A DNA stretch of 49,307 nt from JAAYCI01 sp964369525 (GCA_964369525.1 CAYJEW010000011.1:1-49307), one strand, 5' to 3'; shown: positions 40,874 through 49,074, numbered from the stretch's first letter. The notes: a model not told the origin generated them from the sequence alone. Translations and numbers: made by a program.

Positions 40874-41686
40874 ATGGAGTTTATCAAGAAGGCTCGCTAT
40901 GATATCGACGACCTGCTGTCGGTAGTGCGTATATTGCGAGAGCCGGGTGGCTGCCCGTGGGACCAAGCGCAAACCCATCAATCAATTAGGCAAAACTTCA
41001 TTGAAGAAACTTATGAGGTTGCCGATGCTATTGATGCTGCCGATGCACATCTTTTGTGCGAAGAGCTGGGCGATGTGCTTTTGCAGATTGTGCTGCATGT
41101 GCAGATGGAGCAAGAGCAAAATAGCTTTACGTTCAACGATGTGTGCGATGGTATATGCAAAAAGCTTATCTATCGCCACCCACATGTGTTTGGCAGCGTT
41201 GAGGTTAGCTCTGCGGGCGAAGTGCTGCAAAACTGGGAAAGCCTTAAAAATGTTGAAAAAGGCCGTACCACCGCAGCCGTGCGGCTAGACAGTGTGCCGG
41301 CGAGTTTGCCTGCACTTATGTATGCAACAAAGATGCAAAAGCGTGCAGCAGACTATGGCTTTGCGTATAGCGATATCCACGCTGTAATAGCTGACCTAGA
41401 GAGCGAGATTGCAGAGCTTAAAGCCGCCATAGCGCAAAACGAGGCGCCGCAAAACATAGGGCAAGAGCTGGGCGATATCTTGTTCAGCGCTGCCAATGTA
41501 GCGGCATTCTTAGACGTGGATGCAGAGCAAGAGCTTGAAAGCAGCACTAAACGTTTTGCCGCAAGAGTAAAGCGTGTGGAAGAGCTGGCGGAAGAACAAA
41601 GTATACCGCTTGAATCGCTTGATGCACCTACGCGCGATAAATACTGGAAGCAGGCAAAAAAGCAGCAGCAAGACAAAAACATTTAA
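40874..41686 (+). CDS. mazG: Nucleoside triphosphate pyrophosphohydrolase MazG
   Basis: A 270-residue all-helical dNTP/NTP pyrophosphatase with two MazG domains. The first has LREPGGCPWDQAQTHQSIRQ and the metal motifs EETYEV and EELGDVLLQ; the second has QELGDILFSAANVAAF. It clears abnormal nucleotides. In B. subtilis the homologue YabN carries an extra N-terminal methylase domain that is absent here. It heads the block mazG-hup-rqcP-divIC-S1. Confidence 0.95.
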   Translation: MEFIKKARYDIDDLLSVVRILREPGGCPWDQAQTHQSIRQNFIEETYEVADAIDAADAHLLCEELGDVLLQIVLHVQMEQEQNSFTFNDVCDGICKKLIYRHPHVFGSVEVSSAGEVLQNWESLKNVEKGRTTAAVRLDSVPASLPALMYATKMQKRAADYGFAYSDIHAVIADLESEIAELKAAIAQNEAPQNIGQELGDILFSAANVAAFLDVDAEQELESSTKRFAARVKRVEELAEEQSIPLESLDAPTRDKYWKQAKKQQQDKNI

Positions 41687-41697
41687 CATGTTGTCCA

Positions 41698-41715
41698 AAC
41701 AGAGCATGCTCTGTT
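41698..41715. promoter_or_regulatory. 18-bp perfect palindrome upstream of hup
   Basis: AACAGAGCATGCTCTGTT reads the same on both strands. It has no loop, so it is more likely a protein-binding dyad than a terminator. A TATATT (41721-41726) that could be the hup -10 lies 5 bases downstream, so a bound protein would cover the -35 region. Confidence 0.6.
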
Positions 41716-41742
41716 AATCATATATTCTGGGAGGTACAAAAA

Positions 41743-42021
41743 ATGACAAAAAGTGATTTGGTGAATCAGGTAGCGGCTGAAGCCGGCTTGAGCAAGAAGG
41801 ACGCAGAAAAAGCAGTAACTGCTGTTGTAGATTCGATTAGCGGTGCGTTGAAAAACGGCGACAAAGTTTCGCTGGTGGGCTTTGGCACATTCGAAACCCG
41901 CAACCGTCCTGCTCGCAAAGGCCGCAACCCTCGCACTAAAGAAGAAATCACCATCCCCGCCACTACTGCACCCGCTTTCAAACCCGGCAAAGGCTTGAAA
42001 GACATGGTTTCCAAAAAATAA
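41743..42021 (+). CDS. hup: DNA-binding protein HU
   Basis: A 92-residue HU protein, full length. The DNA-binding arm is present as FGTFETRNRPARKGRNPRTKEEI, preceded by the helical SKKDAEKAVTAVVDSI. HU compacts and bends DNA. The start follows GGGAGG. It lies between mazG and rqcP, as in many Clostridia, and has its own terminator. Confidence 0.97.
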   Translation: MTKSDLVNQVAAEAGLSKKDAEKAVTAVVDSISGALKNGDKVSLVGFGTFETRNRPARKGRNPRTKEEITIPATTAPAFKPGKGLKDMVSKK

Positions 42022-42049
42022 TCTATAAACCTTTTGTTTTAAAGGTTGT

Positions 42050-42090
42050 GGGCAGCCGTGAATATGCGGCTGCCCTATGTTTGTTATTTT
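42050..42090 (+). terminator. Terminator after hup
   Basis: A 9-bp GC-rich perfect stem GGGCAGCCG / CGGCTGCCC (42050-42058 with 42067-42075), followed by a T-rich stretch (TATGTTTGTTATTTT). The T-run is broken, so some read-through into rqcP is likely. Confidence 0.7.
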
Positions 42091-42111
42091 GTGTGCTTTA
42101 AGGAGAGAATA

Positions 42112-42360
42112 ATGCGTATAGATAAATACTTAAAGGTGTCTCGCCTAATAAAGCGCCGTACCGTTGCAAATGAAGTGGCCGATGCAGGGCGCGTGCTTGT
42201 AAATGGCCGCCCTGTAAAGGCTAGCTACAGCGTAAAGGTGGGCGATGAGATAGAAATAGCGTTTGGCAACCGCCAAATGTATGCCCGGGTACTTTCATTG
42301 CAAGAGCCAAAAGGTAAAGATGTGGCGCGCGAAATGTACGAAGTGATAGAGAAAAAATAG
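42112..42360 (+). CDS. rqcP: S4-domain ribosome quality control protein RqcP
   Basis: An 82-residue protein made of one S4 RNA-binding domain (MRIDKYLKVSRLIKRRTVANE, then VLVNGRPVKASYSVKVGDEIEI). The homologue (YabO, related to Hsp15) helps RqcH add alanine tails on stalled large subunits. ATG 42112 follows AAGGAGAG; a longer reading would start in the hup terminator. In spore formers it is followed by yabP and yabQ; here it is not. Confidence 0.93.
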   Translation: MRIDKYLKVSRLIKRRTVANEVADAGRVLVNGRPVKASYSVKVGDEIEIAFGNRQMYARVLSLQEPKGKDVAREMYEVIEKK

Positions 42361-42390
42361 TAACAAATTATGAAACGCGTCCTAAAAAGC

Positions 42391-42420
42391 TTGCAATGGC
42401 AGCCGCCCATAGTGTATAAT
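42391..42420 (+). promoter_or_regulatory. Promoter of divIC
   Basis: TTGCAA (42391-42396), 18 bases, TATAAT (42415-42420), about 73 bases before the start. Confidence 0.65.
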
Positions 42421-42492
42421 CAGTGTAAACTGGCCTATAGCGCTGTTTTAGCATATGCGCATTGCGCGACACGGAGGTTGCGGTAAAGCATA

Positions 42493-42804
42493 ATGGCAAA
42501 GGTTCAGGCAGCAAGCAAACCAAAAAAGAATACAGTATCCTCGTGGATGTTTAAGGTGGCTGTGGCTAGCGCTGCGGTCTATCTTGTTATAAGCTTTGTG
42601 GGCGGTCAGATGCAGGTGGCGGCAAAGCAAAAAGAATTGCAAGAAATTACCGCCCAGGTAAACCGCCAGGCAGAAGAAAACAGAGAACTTCAGAGTCTGA
42701 TAGAATCGGACGATGAAGCGGCATATATAGAGCGCGTGGCACGCGAGCGGCTAGGGTATGCGCTGCCCCACGAAAGGGTATTCATAGACCTTGCTGGAGA
42801 GTAG
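42493..42804 (+). CDS. divIC: Septum formation initiator DivIC/FtsB-like
   Basis: A 103-residue bitopic membrane protein: basic N-terminus, one membrane helix (about 19-40), then a coiled coil (AAKQKELQEITAQVNRQAEENRELQ) and the C-terminal motif AAYIERVARERLGYALPHERVF typical of the family. It forms the FtsL-DivIB-DivIC complex at the division site. It is followed by a small GC-rich hairpin (42832-42850) that may be a weak terminator. Confidence 0.9.
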   Translation: MAKVQAASKPKKNTVSSWMFKVAVASAAVYLVISFVGGQMQVAAKQKELQEITAQVNRQAEENRELQSLIESDDEAAYIERVARERLGYALPHERVFIDLAGE

Positions 42805-42831
42805 CAATAGTTTGTGCATATATTACTATGT

Positions 42832-42850
42832 GTGGCGCTTATTGCGCCGC
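42832..42850 (+). terminator. Weak hairpin after divIC
   Basis: GTGGCGC, loop TTATT, GCGCCGC: seven pairs including one G-T. Only scattered T residues follow, so termination is doubtful. Confidence 0.35.
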
Positions 42851-42934
42851 ATTATGTATTTGGGAATATCTTTTACAAAATAGGATGTACGTGGCAGCGG
42901 CGAATATTGCCACAATTTAATAACAGGGGGAATA

Positions 42935-43405
42935 GTGTACTTCATGCAGGTTGGTGAAATAGTAGAGGGAAAGGTAACCGGCGTCAAAAAATTCGGCGCA
43001 TTTGTTTTGTTACCAAGCGGTACTACCGGTATGGTGCATATTTCGGAGGTGAGCAACGAATATGTGCAGGAACTTACCGATGTTTTAAGCGAAGGCCAGC
43101 AGGTAAAAGTAAAGGTGGTTAACATTTCGGCAGAGGGCAAGGTGGCTTTATCCATAAAGCAAACTCTGCAAGCCCCGGCTCGCCCACAGCAAAAATCTGG
43201 TGGCGCAAGGCCGCAAGGCTCGGGCCGACCACAACGTGCAGACCCCGGCAGGGTTTGGCAGCCAAAGGCGCAGCAAGCTTCAAGTGATAGCATGTCATTT
43301 GAAGATATGATGTCGCGCTTTAAAACACAAAGTGAAGAAAAAATCAGTGATTTAAAGCGTGTCACCGAAGCCCGCCGTGGTGGTGGCTATTCTCGCAGGC
43401 GGTAA
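42935..43405 (+). CDS. S1 RNA-binding domain protein (YabR-like)
   Basis: A 156-residue protein with one S1 domain (about 4-78: VGEIVEGKVTGVKKFGAFV, GMVHISEVSNEYV, GKVALSIKQT), then a disordered Pro/Gln/Arg/Gly-rich linker and a conserved tail SFEDMMSRFKTQSEEKISDLKR. It is the general-stress or YabR type often found after divIC. The GTG at 42935 is four bases after AGGGGG; the ATG at 42944 is the alternative. The tail ends in ARRGGGYSRRR, probably an RNA-binding arginine cluster. Confidence 0.88.
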   Translation: MYFMQVGEIVEGKVTGVKKFGAFVLLPSGTTGMVHISEVSNEYVQELTDVLSEGQQVKVKVVNISAEGKVALSIKQTLQAPARPQQKSGGARPQGSGRPQRADPGRVWQPKAQQASSDSMSFEDMMSRFKTQSEEKISDLKRVTEARRGGGYSRRR

Positions 43406-43426
43406 AATACACAGTATAGTAAAAAA

Positions 43427-43453
43427 ACAGTGGCAGTGGCCGCTGTTTTTTTT
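43427..43453 (+). terminator. Terminator after the S1-domain gene
   Basis: ACAGTGGC (43427-43434), loop AGTG, GCCGCTGT (43439-43446), one G-T pair, followed by seven T. Confidence 0.92.
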
Positions 43454-43520
43454 ATTGGCAAAATGCCGAAATATTTCAAAATATCTGCACAAAATCGCCA
43501 TGCCTAAATGCAAAAAATCA

Positions 43521-43529
43521 TGTTATAAT
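43521..43529 (+). promoter_or_regulatory. Extended -10 promoter of hpf
   Basis: TGTTATAAT, an extended -10, about 92 bases before the hpf ATG. The hexamer 17 bases upstream (TGCCTA) is weak. Confidence 0.5.
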
Positions 43530-43580
43530 ATATATGAGAGAAAGATGTTGTCCCTGCGCTTTCTTTCCAAAGGGGTGTTT

Positions 43581-43637
43581 ATGAATACACCTAAAGATTA
43601 TTTGAGGGAGGCTAAGAATTATGAAGATGACCTGTAA
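43581..43637 (+). CDS. Possible 18-codon leader peptide overlapping hpf
   Basis: ATG at 43581 is preceded by AAAGGGG with a good gap. The peptide reads MNTPKDYLREAKNYEDDL and ends at TAA 43635-43637, 16 bases inside hpf. Its codons TTG AGG GAG GCT contain the hpf ribosome binding site, so ribosomes on the leader would cover that site. It may couple or gate hpf translation, or be a chance ORF. Confidence 0.45.
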   Translation: MNTPKDYLREAKNYEDDL

Positions 43638-44145
43638 TGGACGCAAAGTGAACTTGAAAGACAGTTTCGTAGATAGGGTAGACAAACGTCTTGCAAAGCT
43701 GGATAAATTTTTTGGTGATGATGCAGAGGCCAGCGTAACCGTTGTGGTAGAAAAAAACTACCAACGTGTGGAGATAACTGTACGCGATGGCAGCTTTGTG
43801 GCTCGTGCAGAGCGCAGCGCAGACCAAATGGAAGACGCATTTGACGCAGCAGCCGATGTGCTAACTAAAAACATTGTTAAAAACCGCAAAAAACTTTCCG
43901 AAAAGCTACAGCGGCCTATTGTGATGGACGCAGAATATCATGCTGAGCCGATGGAGGAAGATAACTATCACCTCATTCGTGAAAAGCACTTTGTGGTAAA
44001 GCCCGCCACCGTTGACGAAGCCATTTTACAGATGAACATGCTGGGGCATAGCTTTTTTCTGTACCGTGACGCCGACAGCGATGAGATTAATGTCGTATAT
44101 GCCAGAAAAGACGGCAGCTACGGTGTGCTAATACCCGAAAGATAA
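43621..44145 (+). CDS. hpf: Ribosome hibernation promoting factor, long form
   Basis: A 174-residue protein with the N-terminal ribosome-binding domain (about 1-100) and a C-terminal dimerisation domain (about 115-174, with EDNYHLIREKHFVVKPATVDEAILQMNMLGHSFFLYRDADS in shorter segments that match the family). It pairs 70S ribosomes into inactive 100S dimers. The ATG at 43621 follows GAGGGAGG, 9 bases upstream. Its own promoter and terminator make it a single-gene unit. Confidence 0.96.
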   Translation: MKMTCNGRKVNLKDSFVDRVDKRLAKLDKFFGDDAEASVTVVVEKNYQRVEITVRDGSFVARAERSADQMEDAFDAAADVLTKNIVKNRKKLSEKLQRPIVMDAEYHAEPMEEDNYHLIREKHFVVKPATVDEAILQMNMLGHSFFLYRDADSDEINVVYARKDGSYGVLIPER

Positions 44146-44163
44146 ACATTTATAACGATACGC

Positions 44164-44194
44164 AAAAGCGGCTGCAAACAGCAGCCGCTTTTTT
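44164..44194 (+). terminator. Terminator after hpf
   Basis: AAAAGCGGCTGC (44164-44175), loop AAACA, GCAGCCGCTTTT (44181-44192), then more T. Perfect 12-bp stem. Confidence 0.95.
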
Positions 44195-44201
44195 GTGCTA
44201 T

Positions 44202-44240
44202 AAAAAGGAATAATCCAACCGATCACCGATTAGATTATTC
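44202..44240 (-). terminator. Terminator after the CPBP gene
   Basis: On the minus strand GAATAATC (44233-44240) pairs with GATTATTC (44208-44215), extended inward by AATC/GGTT, and CTTTTTA follows. Confidence 0.65.
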
Positions 44241-44286
44241 TTTGCCTACTATGTCTCAAATGAGTGTGCCTAAGATTATGCTTATT

Positions 44287-45089
44287 TTATTGTGTATTGT
44301 AGCGTTTTCCCTTTAGCATTAGAAATGCAGATGTTATGAAAATAACCAAACAAACAATCACCATGGTTACTATAATTGCTTCGTTAAGCGTTTCTAAATT
44401 TGGGAGAATAAAATCGGGTAAATTTGCAAAAGCATGGGCTACTATTGTTAGGATAAGTGATTTTGTTTGAGCGAAAATGATGCCGAAAATAATTCCCATA
44501 AAAGTCGCGCCTAATGCTAAAGTTATTCCACCAGCAAAAAAATGAATTGCTCCGAATACGACCCCACTAATCAAGATTGCAACTATTGGAGAAAAGTTTT
44601 TTTCTAAGCGTTTCAATATAATTCCTCTAAAAATAAATTCTTCTGCAATCGGTGCAAAAATCAATAATGATAGAAGTTTTAATATATCACCTAAATAAGG
44701 AGCAATAGAATTAAAATATAATCGACTTTCGAAAATTATTATATTCTGTTGACTTTCTATTGATAAAGTGCATATAGCAAATAATATTGATGCTGACACA
44801 GTCAACAAAGAAGGTATAATATATTTTTTTGCTGGTAGTATATTAAACTCGATACTTTTGGTTGTATTTCTTTTTTTAAACTTGAATAATAAAAAAATAA
44901 TACGACACTTAAAGTATTAGAGATAATTGCGATTAGTATAACGTTGTTATTCAGCCATTTAAATATGTCATTCATAGTATCAAGCTGCATAGCAATAGCT
45001 AATACCGAAAATGAAAGTTGCACTAACATTTGTACAATGAGATAACAGAATACAACCCCTAAGGCAGTTAATAGACTTTGTACTTTCAT
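44287..45089 (-). pseudogene. CPBP-family intramembrane protease, split by a frameshift
   Basis: Two overlapping frames make up one CPBP (Abi/Rce1-type) protein. The first (45089 to 44802, 95 residues) has two membrane helices; the second (to 44287) carries the catalytic motifs APIAEEFIFRGIILKRLE, VFGAIHF and AHAFAN and four or five further helices. The frames meet at an A7 tract (44824-44830 on the minus strand). One extra A there, or a -1 slip at A AAA AAT, joins them as YYQQKKYIIPSLLTVSASI, giving about 265 residues, a normal length. So this is a frameshift mutation, a sequence error, or programmed frameshifting. The codon use is much more AT-rich than the neighbours. Substrate unknown. 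Confidence 0.8.
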
Positions 45090-45142
45090 TTATATGTCCA
45101 TCTCCAAACTATATAAATAACCTACGTTTCATTACAATTACT

Positions 45143-45206
45143 CTCGCCTCTTGCGCGGCAACTGAGCAAATTTGCAGTTCATATTATGCTACGCAAAATA
45201 TGAATA
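45143..45206. repeat. Intergenic repeat element, copy 2, with hairpin
   Basis: Related to 9108-9170. It shares CTCGCC, TTGCGCGGCAAC/ACTGCGCGGCAAC-like words, and the hairpin TTCATATTATGC-TAC-GCAAAATATGAA (45178-45204; 12 pairs with one mismatch). As in copy 1 it lies just upstream of an AT-rich membrane-protein gene and just after the 3' end of another minus-strand gene. Confidence 0.7.
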
Positions 45207-45210
45207 AGCA

Positions 45211-46107
45211 CTATGAAATCACGCCGTCCAGCGCCTGCTGATAAAACCAAGGTAATGCGCACTCTATCAATAGCCCGCTGTATGCCGCAAATTCCTTTGG
45301 CACTTGCTGTGGAAACTGCACCTGTAGCGCCGCCAGGCACTGATAACGACACTTTAACTCACGGTTAATAGCGCTGTTGCCATAACGAGAGTCGCCTAAA
45401 AGTGGCGTGCCAAGCTGCGCCATATGCGCCCGTATCTGGTGTGTGCGTCCGGTGTGAGGCGCTATACGCAGCAGCGCCAGCCTCCCACTGGTAGCAAGGG
45501 TTTCATAATCGGTAACCACGCTTTTTGCGCCGCTCCTTGCGCTTTGGGCAATATGCACCATCGGGTGGTTTGGATCCTTCACCAGCCAGCCGTCAAGAGT
45601 GCCGCTTGCAGGCACGGGGTGCCCTATGCAAAGCCCAACATAAACCTTTTTTAGCGTGCGCTCACGCAAAAGCAAAGTGATATATTCAAGCATATCCGCC
45701 TGTTTTGCGGCTAAAAGCACGCCGCTTGTGCCTGTGTCCAGCCGGTGGCATAGCTCGGGGGTTGCATAGCCTGCGTCGGCGGCATACTGCGCAATACGCT
45801 GTTGCATACTGTCCTGCTGTTTGTGCGTAGGCTGGCATATAATACCGGCAGGCTTGTACACAGCAAGCAATCGCTCATCTTCATAAAGCACCTGCAGTGC
45901 GCTTGGGCTTTGCTGTTGCGGCAAAAATAAGCGCACTTCGTCGCCCTTTACAAGCCGAGTGTTAAGTGGCATGCGCTTGCCGTTAAGCTTAATTTTATTT
46001 TGGCGCAGATATTTTTGTAGCATCCCATGAGAAATATGCGGTAGCTGGCGAGAAATAAAAGCGTCTAGTCTAGGGCTGTCTGCATCGGAAAAAATATACG
46101 TTTTCAC
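45211..46107 (-). CDS. RluA-family 23S/tRNA pseudouridine synthase
   Basis: A 298-residue protein with an N-terminal S4 domain (about 12-70, SHGMLQKYLRQNKIKLNGKR) and an RluA catalytic domain with the aspartate in CHRLDTGTSGVLLAA and the later HTGRTHQIRAHMAQLG and LLGDSRYG motifs. The modified uridine is not predictable. The GTG start overlaps the upstream stop as GTGA, with GGAGG seven bases before, so it is coupled to the DUF6311-like gene. Confidence 0.93.
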   Translation of the reverse strand: MKTYIFSDADSPRLDAFISRQLPHISHGMLQKYLRQNKIKLNGKRMPLNTRLVKGDEVRLFLPQQQSPSALQVLYEDERLLAVYKPAGIICQPTHKQQDSMQQRIAQYAADAGYATPELCHRLDTGTSGVLLAAKQADMLEYITLLLRERTLKKVYVGLCIGHPVPASGTLDGWLVKDPNHPMVHIAQSARSGAKSVVTDYETLATSGRLALLRIAPHTGRTHQIRAHMAQLGTPLLGDSRYGNSAINRELKCRYQCLAALQVQFPQQVPKEFAAYSGLLIECALPWFYQQALDGVIS

Positions 46108-48116
46108 CAAATCGCCTCCAGTGGCATATCTCGCAATACGCAGGCATCTTGCGTATCAAGCTCTACCAAAATCCAGCCGGCATCCTCATAGCTAACCGAT
46201 AAAATAGGATACAATTCACCGCCGCTGCGCAATGCGTTCGCAATGCTAAGCTGACTGCGTGCAAAAGCAGTATCGTAAAAACACACAATATTTGGTTGCT
46301 GTGTCAGCACGCCGGCGTCCCAAAGCACATCGGAATACGGGGCTATAGTAAGTGAATAATCTTCAAACAGCACAAATTCTTCATACGCACCCGCTGATTT
46401 AAATGCGGCAATATTTTCATCAAGCACACCACGAGAAGTTTCGGTATAAGGCGCCAAAATATACCACGTTGTATCCAGCTGTGCGCATATCATCTCGTGC
46501 TCATAAACCGGGGCGATATCCTCAAATACCGCGGTAGAGCAGGTGATATAAAGCGTGTCTTCACTATATTCTCCTGCGGCAAGCGCTTGCCGCACAGAGG
46601 CAACCTGCTGCATGTGAGCCTCGGCATCATAGCGTGCAAAAAACACGTCGTTGGTGGTCATGCCATTGTCGGCGGCAAACAACGCAATATCGATGGCAAA
46701 TGCCAGCTCGTTTTCATCAAGGGAGACGATATGCTCGTATTCGCTACCAACGCTTTGCAAAAAATTATATATCGAGGGTGCGCTGGCCACGGCAGTGTAA
46801 CTGCGCAGGCTGGTAGCTTTTTGCATAAGTGCAGGGCTTAGGTCTACAAGCTGTACTGCTACTAAAATGCAGGCGGCCAACATGCGATATTTCGGTGCGG
46901 GCCGCCGCAGCCAATATATACAAACCGTCAGTAAAATAACATACCAAACAGGGTAAAATAACCGCCCGCTGGAGCGAAATGTGGCGGCCAAAGCTGCCAA
47001 AAATTGCGGTAATTCCACGCTAATCAACGTGCGCTCAAACAATATTGCGGTAGAAGACACCGCAAACACTGCAAGGCAGACACATACAAATAAAAGCGCA
47101 TAGTGCCTCTGTATAACAGGCAGTAGGCGGTATGCATTACGGCGGCGTACAACACGATAGATGTAATCACACACCATAATAGCGCAACTTGCCAGTACTG
47201 CAAACCCAAGATAGTTAAAGCCATCGTATTGTCCTGCGTTTTGGCGCAGTGGCGGTAGAATTAAACTGTAGCTTCCAGAGAGCGAGCTTGGATTAACAGG
47301 TGCATTAAGGTTCATAGAAAAGTAGCCAAAGCCTATGCCACCGCCGGACGTCGACGCTGAAAACAGCCCAAGGCACCAGCCGAGCACAAGTGTGGTAGCC
47401 AGCGCTATACAAAGGCTACACAAAGGCTGCCACCACTGCCGTTGTGCCACAGCGTTTTCCACAAGTAGCGCAAAAAATAGCGCAAACACCATGGGGGTAA
47501 AGTATGGGTGTATGGCCACAGTGAGCGCACAAACGCCCCAAAAGTACGGCAGAAACACCTTGCCGCTGCGGCGGTGCTTAAAGTATAGGTATAGTGCCAA
47601 CACAATAAGCCACTGTGCGCCTAATGCCCCATGCCTAAATTGGCGGTCCAGTAGAATTGGCGCGGTTACAAAAATGGTGCATAGTATAAAAACGCGGCTT
47701 CGGTTTTCGGTAAAAAGGCTAAGCAGTGCTGCCGCTGTAGCTCCTTGTAGCACATGGCATAAAAATGCCCATAATCCAAAGTACTGAAATGTTTCGGGAA
47801 GTAAAGGCGAAAGCAGCTTGAAAAACACTGCAAATATTGGAATGGAATCGGTAAATCCCACATATCCGCCGCTGGGGTAGCCCATGTTGTTCGCAACGCC
47901 CAGTGGCCAACTCCAGGCAGAATCTCGGTAAAACAACCAGCCTGCGTAGTGCTGTATGGTATCCCGTTCTACGTATCCGCCACGCAACCACACGTCATTT
48001 GTAACGTCTAGTGGCGAAAACCCGTACAACAAAATAAAGGCGGCTGCTCCAATTACGGCGCCGCCCAGCACAAATAAGGTGCGAGGTGAAGGTGTGAATT
48101 TATTAGGTTTTATCAT
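46104..48116 (-). CDS. Polytopic membrane protein, DUF6311-like
   Basis: A 670-residue protein with about 12 membrane helices in the first 430 residues and a soluble, probably extracellular, domain of about 240 residues at the end. The early loop GGYVERDTIQHYAGWLFYRDSAWSWPLG resembles the DUF6311 family and, more distantly, GT-C glycosyltransferases, whose first loop carries acidic catalytic residues. Its place directly after a GtrB-like GT2 gene (overlap 14 bases) supports a role in moving a sugar from a polyprenyl carrier to a surface polymer. This is inference; no activity is known to me. Confidence 0.75.
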   Translation of the reverse strand: MIKPNKFTPSPRTLFVLGGAVIGAAAFILLYGFSPLDVTNDVWLRGGYVERDTIQHYAGWLFYRDSAWSWPLGVANNMGYPSGGYVGFTDSIPIFAVFFKLLSPLLPETFQYFGLWAFLCHVLQGATAAALLSLFTENRSRVFILCTIFVTAPILLDRQFRHGALGAQWLIVLALYLYFKHRRSGKVFLPYFWGVCALTVAIHPYFTPMVFALFFALLVENAVAQRQWWQPLCSLCIALATTLVLGWCLGLFSASTSGGGIGFGYFSMNLNAPVNPSSLSGSYSLILPPLRQNAGQYDGFNYLGFAVLASCAIMVCDYIYRVVRRRNAYRLLPVIQRHYALLFVCVCLAVFAVSSTAILFERTLISVELPQFLAALAATFRSSGRLFYPVWYVILLTVCIYWLRRPAPKYRMLAACILVAVQLVDLSPALMQKATSLRSYTAVASAPSIYNFLQSVGSEYEHIVSLDENELAFAIDIALFAADNGMTTNDVFFARYDAEAHMQQVASVRQALAAGEYSEDTLYITCSTAVFEDIAPVYEHEMICAQLDTTWYILAPYTETSRGVLDENIAAFKSAGAYEEFVLFEDYSLTIAPYSDVLWDAGVLTQQPNIVCFYDTAFARSQLSIANALRSGGELYPILSVSYEDAGWILVELDTQDACVLRDMPLEAIW

Positions 48117-49074
48117 GCGTTTCTTCCCTAGTGCTGTTTTGTGAAATGTTACTTTCTTTCACTATATAAAGCGGCCTGCGCTTAGTTTCCAGATATGTTT
48201 TGGATAGGTACTGCCCCAGCACTCCTGCCGAAAACAGCTGTGCACCAGCAGCCAAAAGAATAACACATATCATCGACGGCCAGCCTGCCACAGGGTCACC
48301 AAACAGCAGCGCGCGCACAACTACAAATATAAGCATTACGAATGCGGCTATGCAAAATGTGAAGCCAAAAAATGACGATATAGCAAGAGGTGCAGTGGAA
48401 AAAGCCACAATGCCATCGATAGAATAAGCAAAAAGCTTCCAAAACGACCATTTTGTCTCGCCTGCAACCCGCTTAATATTTTCGTACTCAATCCATTTTG
48501 TGTTAAAGCCAACCCATGCAAAAACGCCTTTGGAAAAGCGGTTGTATTCGGGCATAGATAAAATAGCGTCTAGCATCTGGCGGCTCATAAGCCTAAAGTC
48601 GCGCGCGCCGTCCACAAGCTCGGTTTTGGATATACGGTTTATAAGGCGGTAAAACATGCGTGCAAAAAAACTGCGAATAGCAGGCTCGCCCTTGCGGGTA
48701 ACCCTGCGGGTTGCCACACAGTCATAAGACCCGTTTTTTATGTCGTTATACATTTGCGGTAAAAGCGCAGGTGGGTCTTGCAGGTCGGCGTCCATAATAG
48801 CAATATATTCGCCCTGTGCAGCGCAAAGCCCCGCATACATAGCACCTTCTTTACCAAAATTACGAGATAGCGAAATATAGGCCACTCGGCTATCCTGCGC
48901 AGCAAGCTTTTTTAGTGCATCAAGTGTACCGTCGGAGGAGCCGTCGTTTACGAATAAGAACTCAAACTGCTGCTTTGGCATATCAGTTGCCACAGCGGTG
49001 ATAGCATCATAAAACAGAGGCAACGCAGCCTCTTCGTTGTAGCAGGGCACCACAATTGAAATAATATCAGCCAT
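48103..49074 (-). CDS. Family 2 glycosyltransferase, DPM1/GtrB-like
   Basis: A 323-residue protein with a GT2 domain (IVVPCYNEEAALPLFYDAI, FVNDGSSDGTLDAL, the DxD-like IMDADLQDPP) and two C-terminal membrane helices (about 232-257 and 268-290). Such enzymes move glucose or mannose from a nucleotide sugar to undecaprenyl phosphate on the cytoplasmic face. ATG 49074 lies 7 bases after GGAGG and overlaps the upstream stop as TGATG. The next gene is the multi-spanning DUF6311-like protein, a likely partner. Confidence 0.92.
   Translation of the reverse strand: MADIISIVVPCYNEEAALPLFYDAITAVATDMPKQQFEFLFVNDGSSDGTLDALKKLAAQDSRVAYISLSRNFGKEGAMYAGLCAAQGEYIAIMDADLQDPPALLPQMYNDIKNGSYDCVATRRVTRKGEPAIRSFFARMFYRLINRISKTELVDGARDFRLMSRQMLDAILSMPEYNRFSKGVFAWVGFNTKWIEYENIKRVAGETKWSFWKLFAYSIDGIVAFSTAPLAISSFFGFTFCIAAFVMLIFVVVRALLFGDPVAGWPSMICVILLAAGAQLFSAGVLGQYLSKTYLETKRRPLYIVKESNISQNSTREETHDKT

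Noticed and set aside
45424..45654. 76-codon plus-strand ORF in the pseudouridine synthase gene
   Set aside because: Shadow of the RluA catalytic motifs on the other strand.
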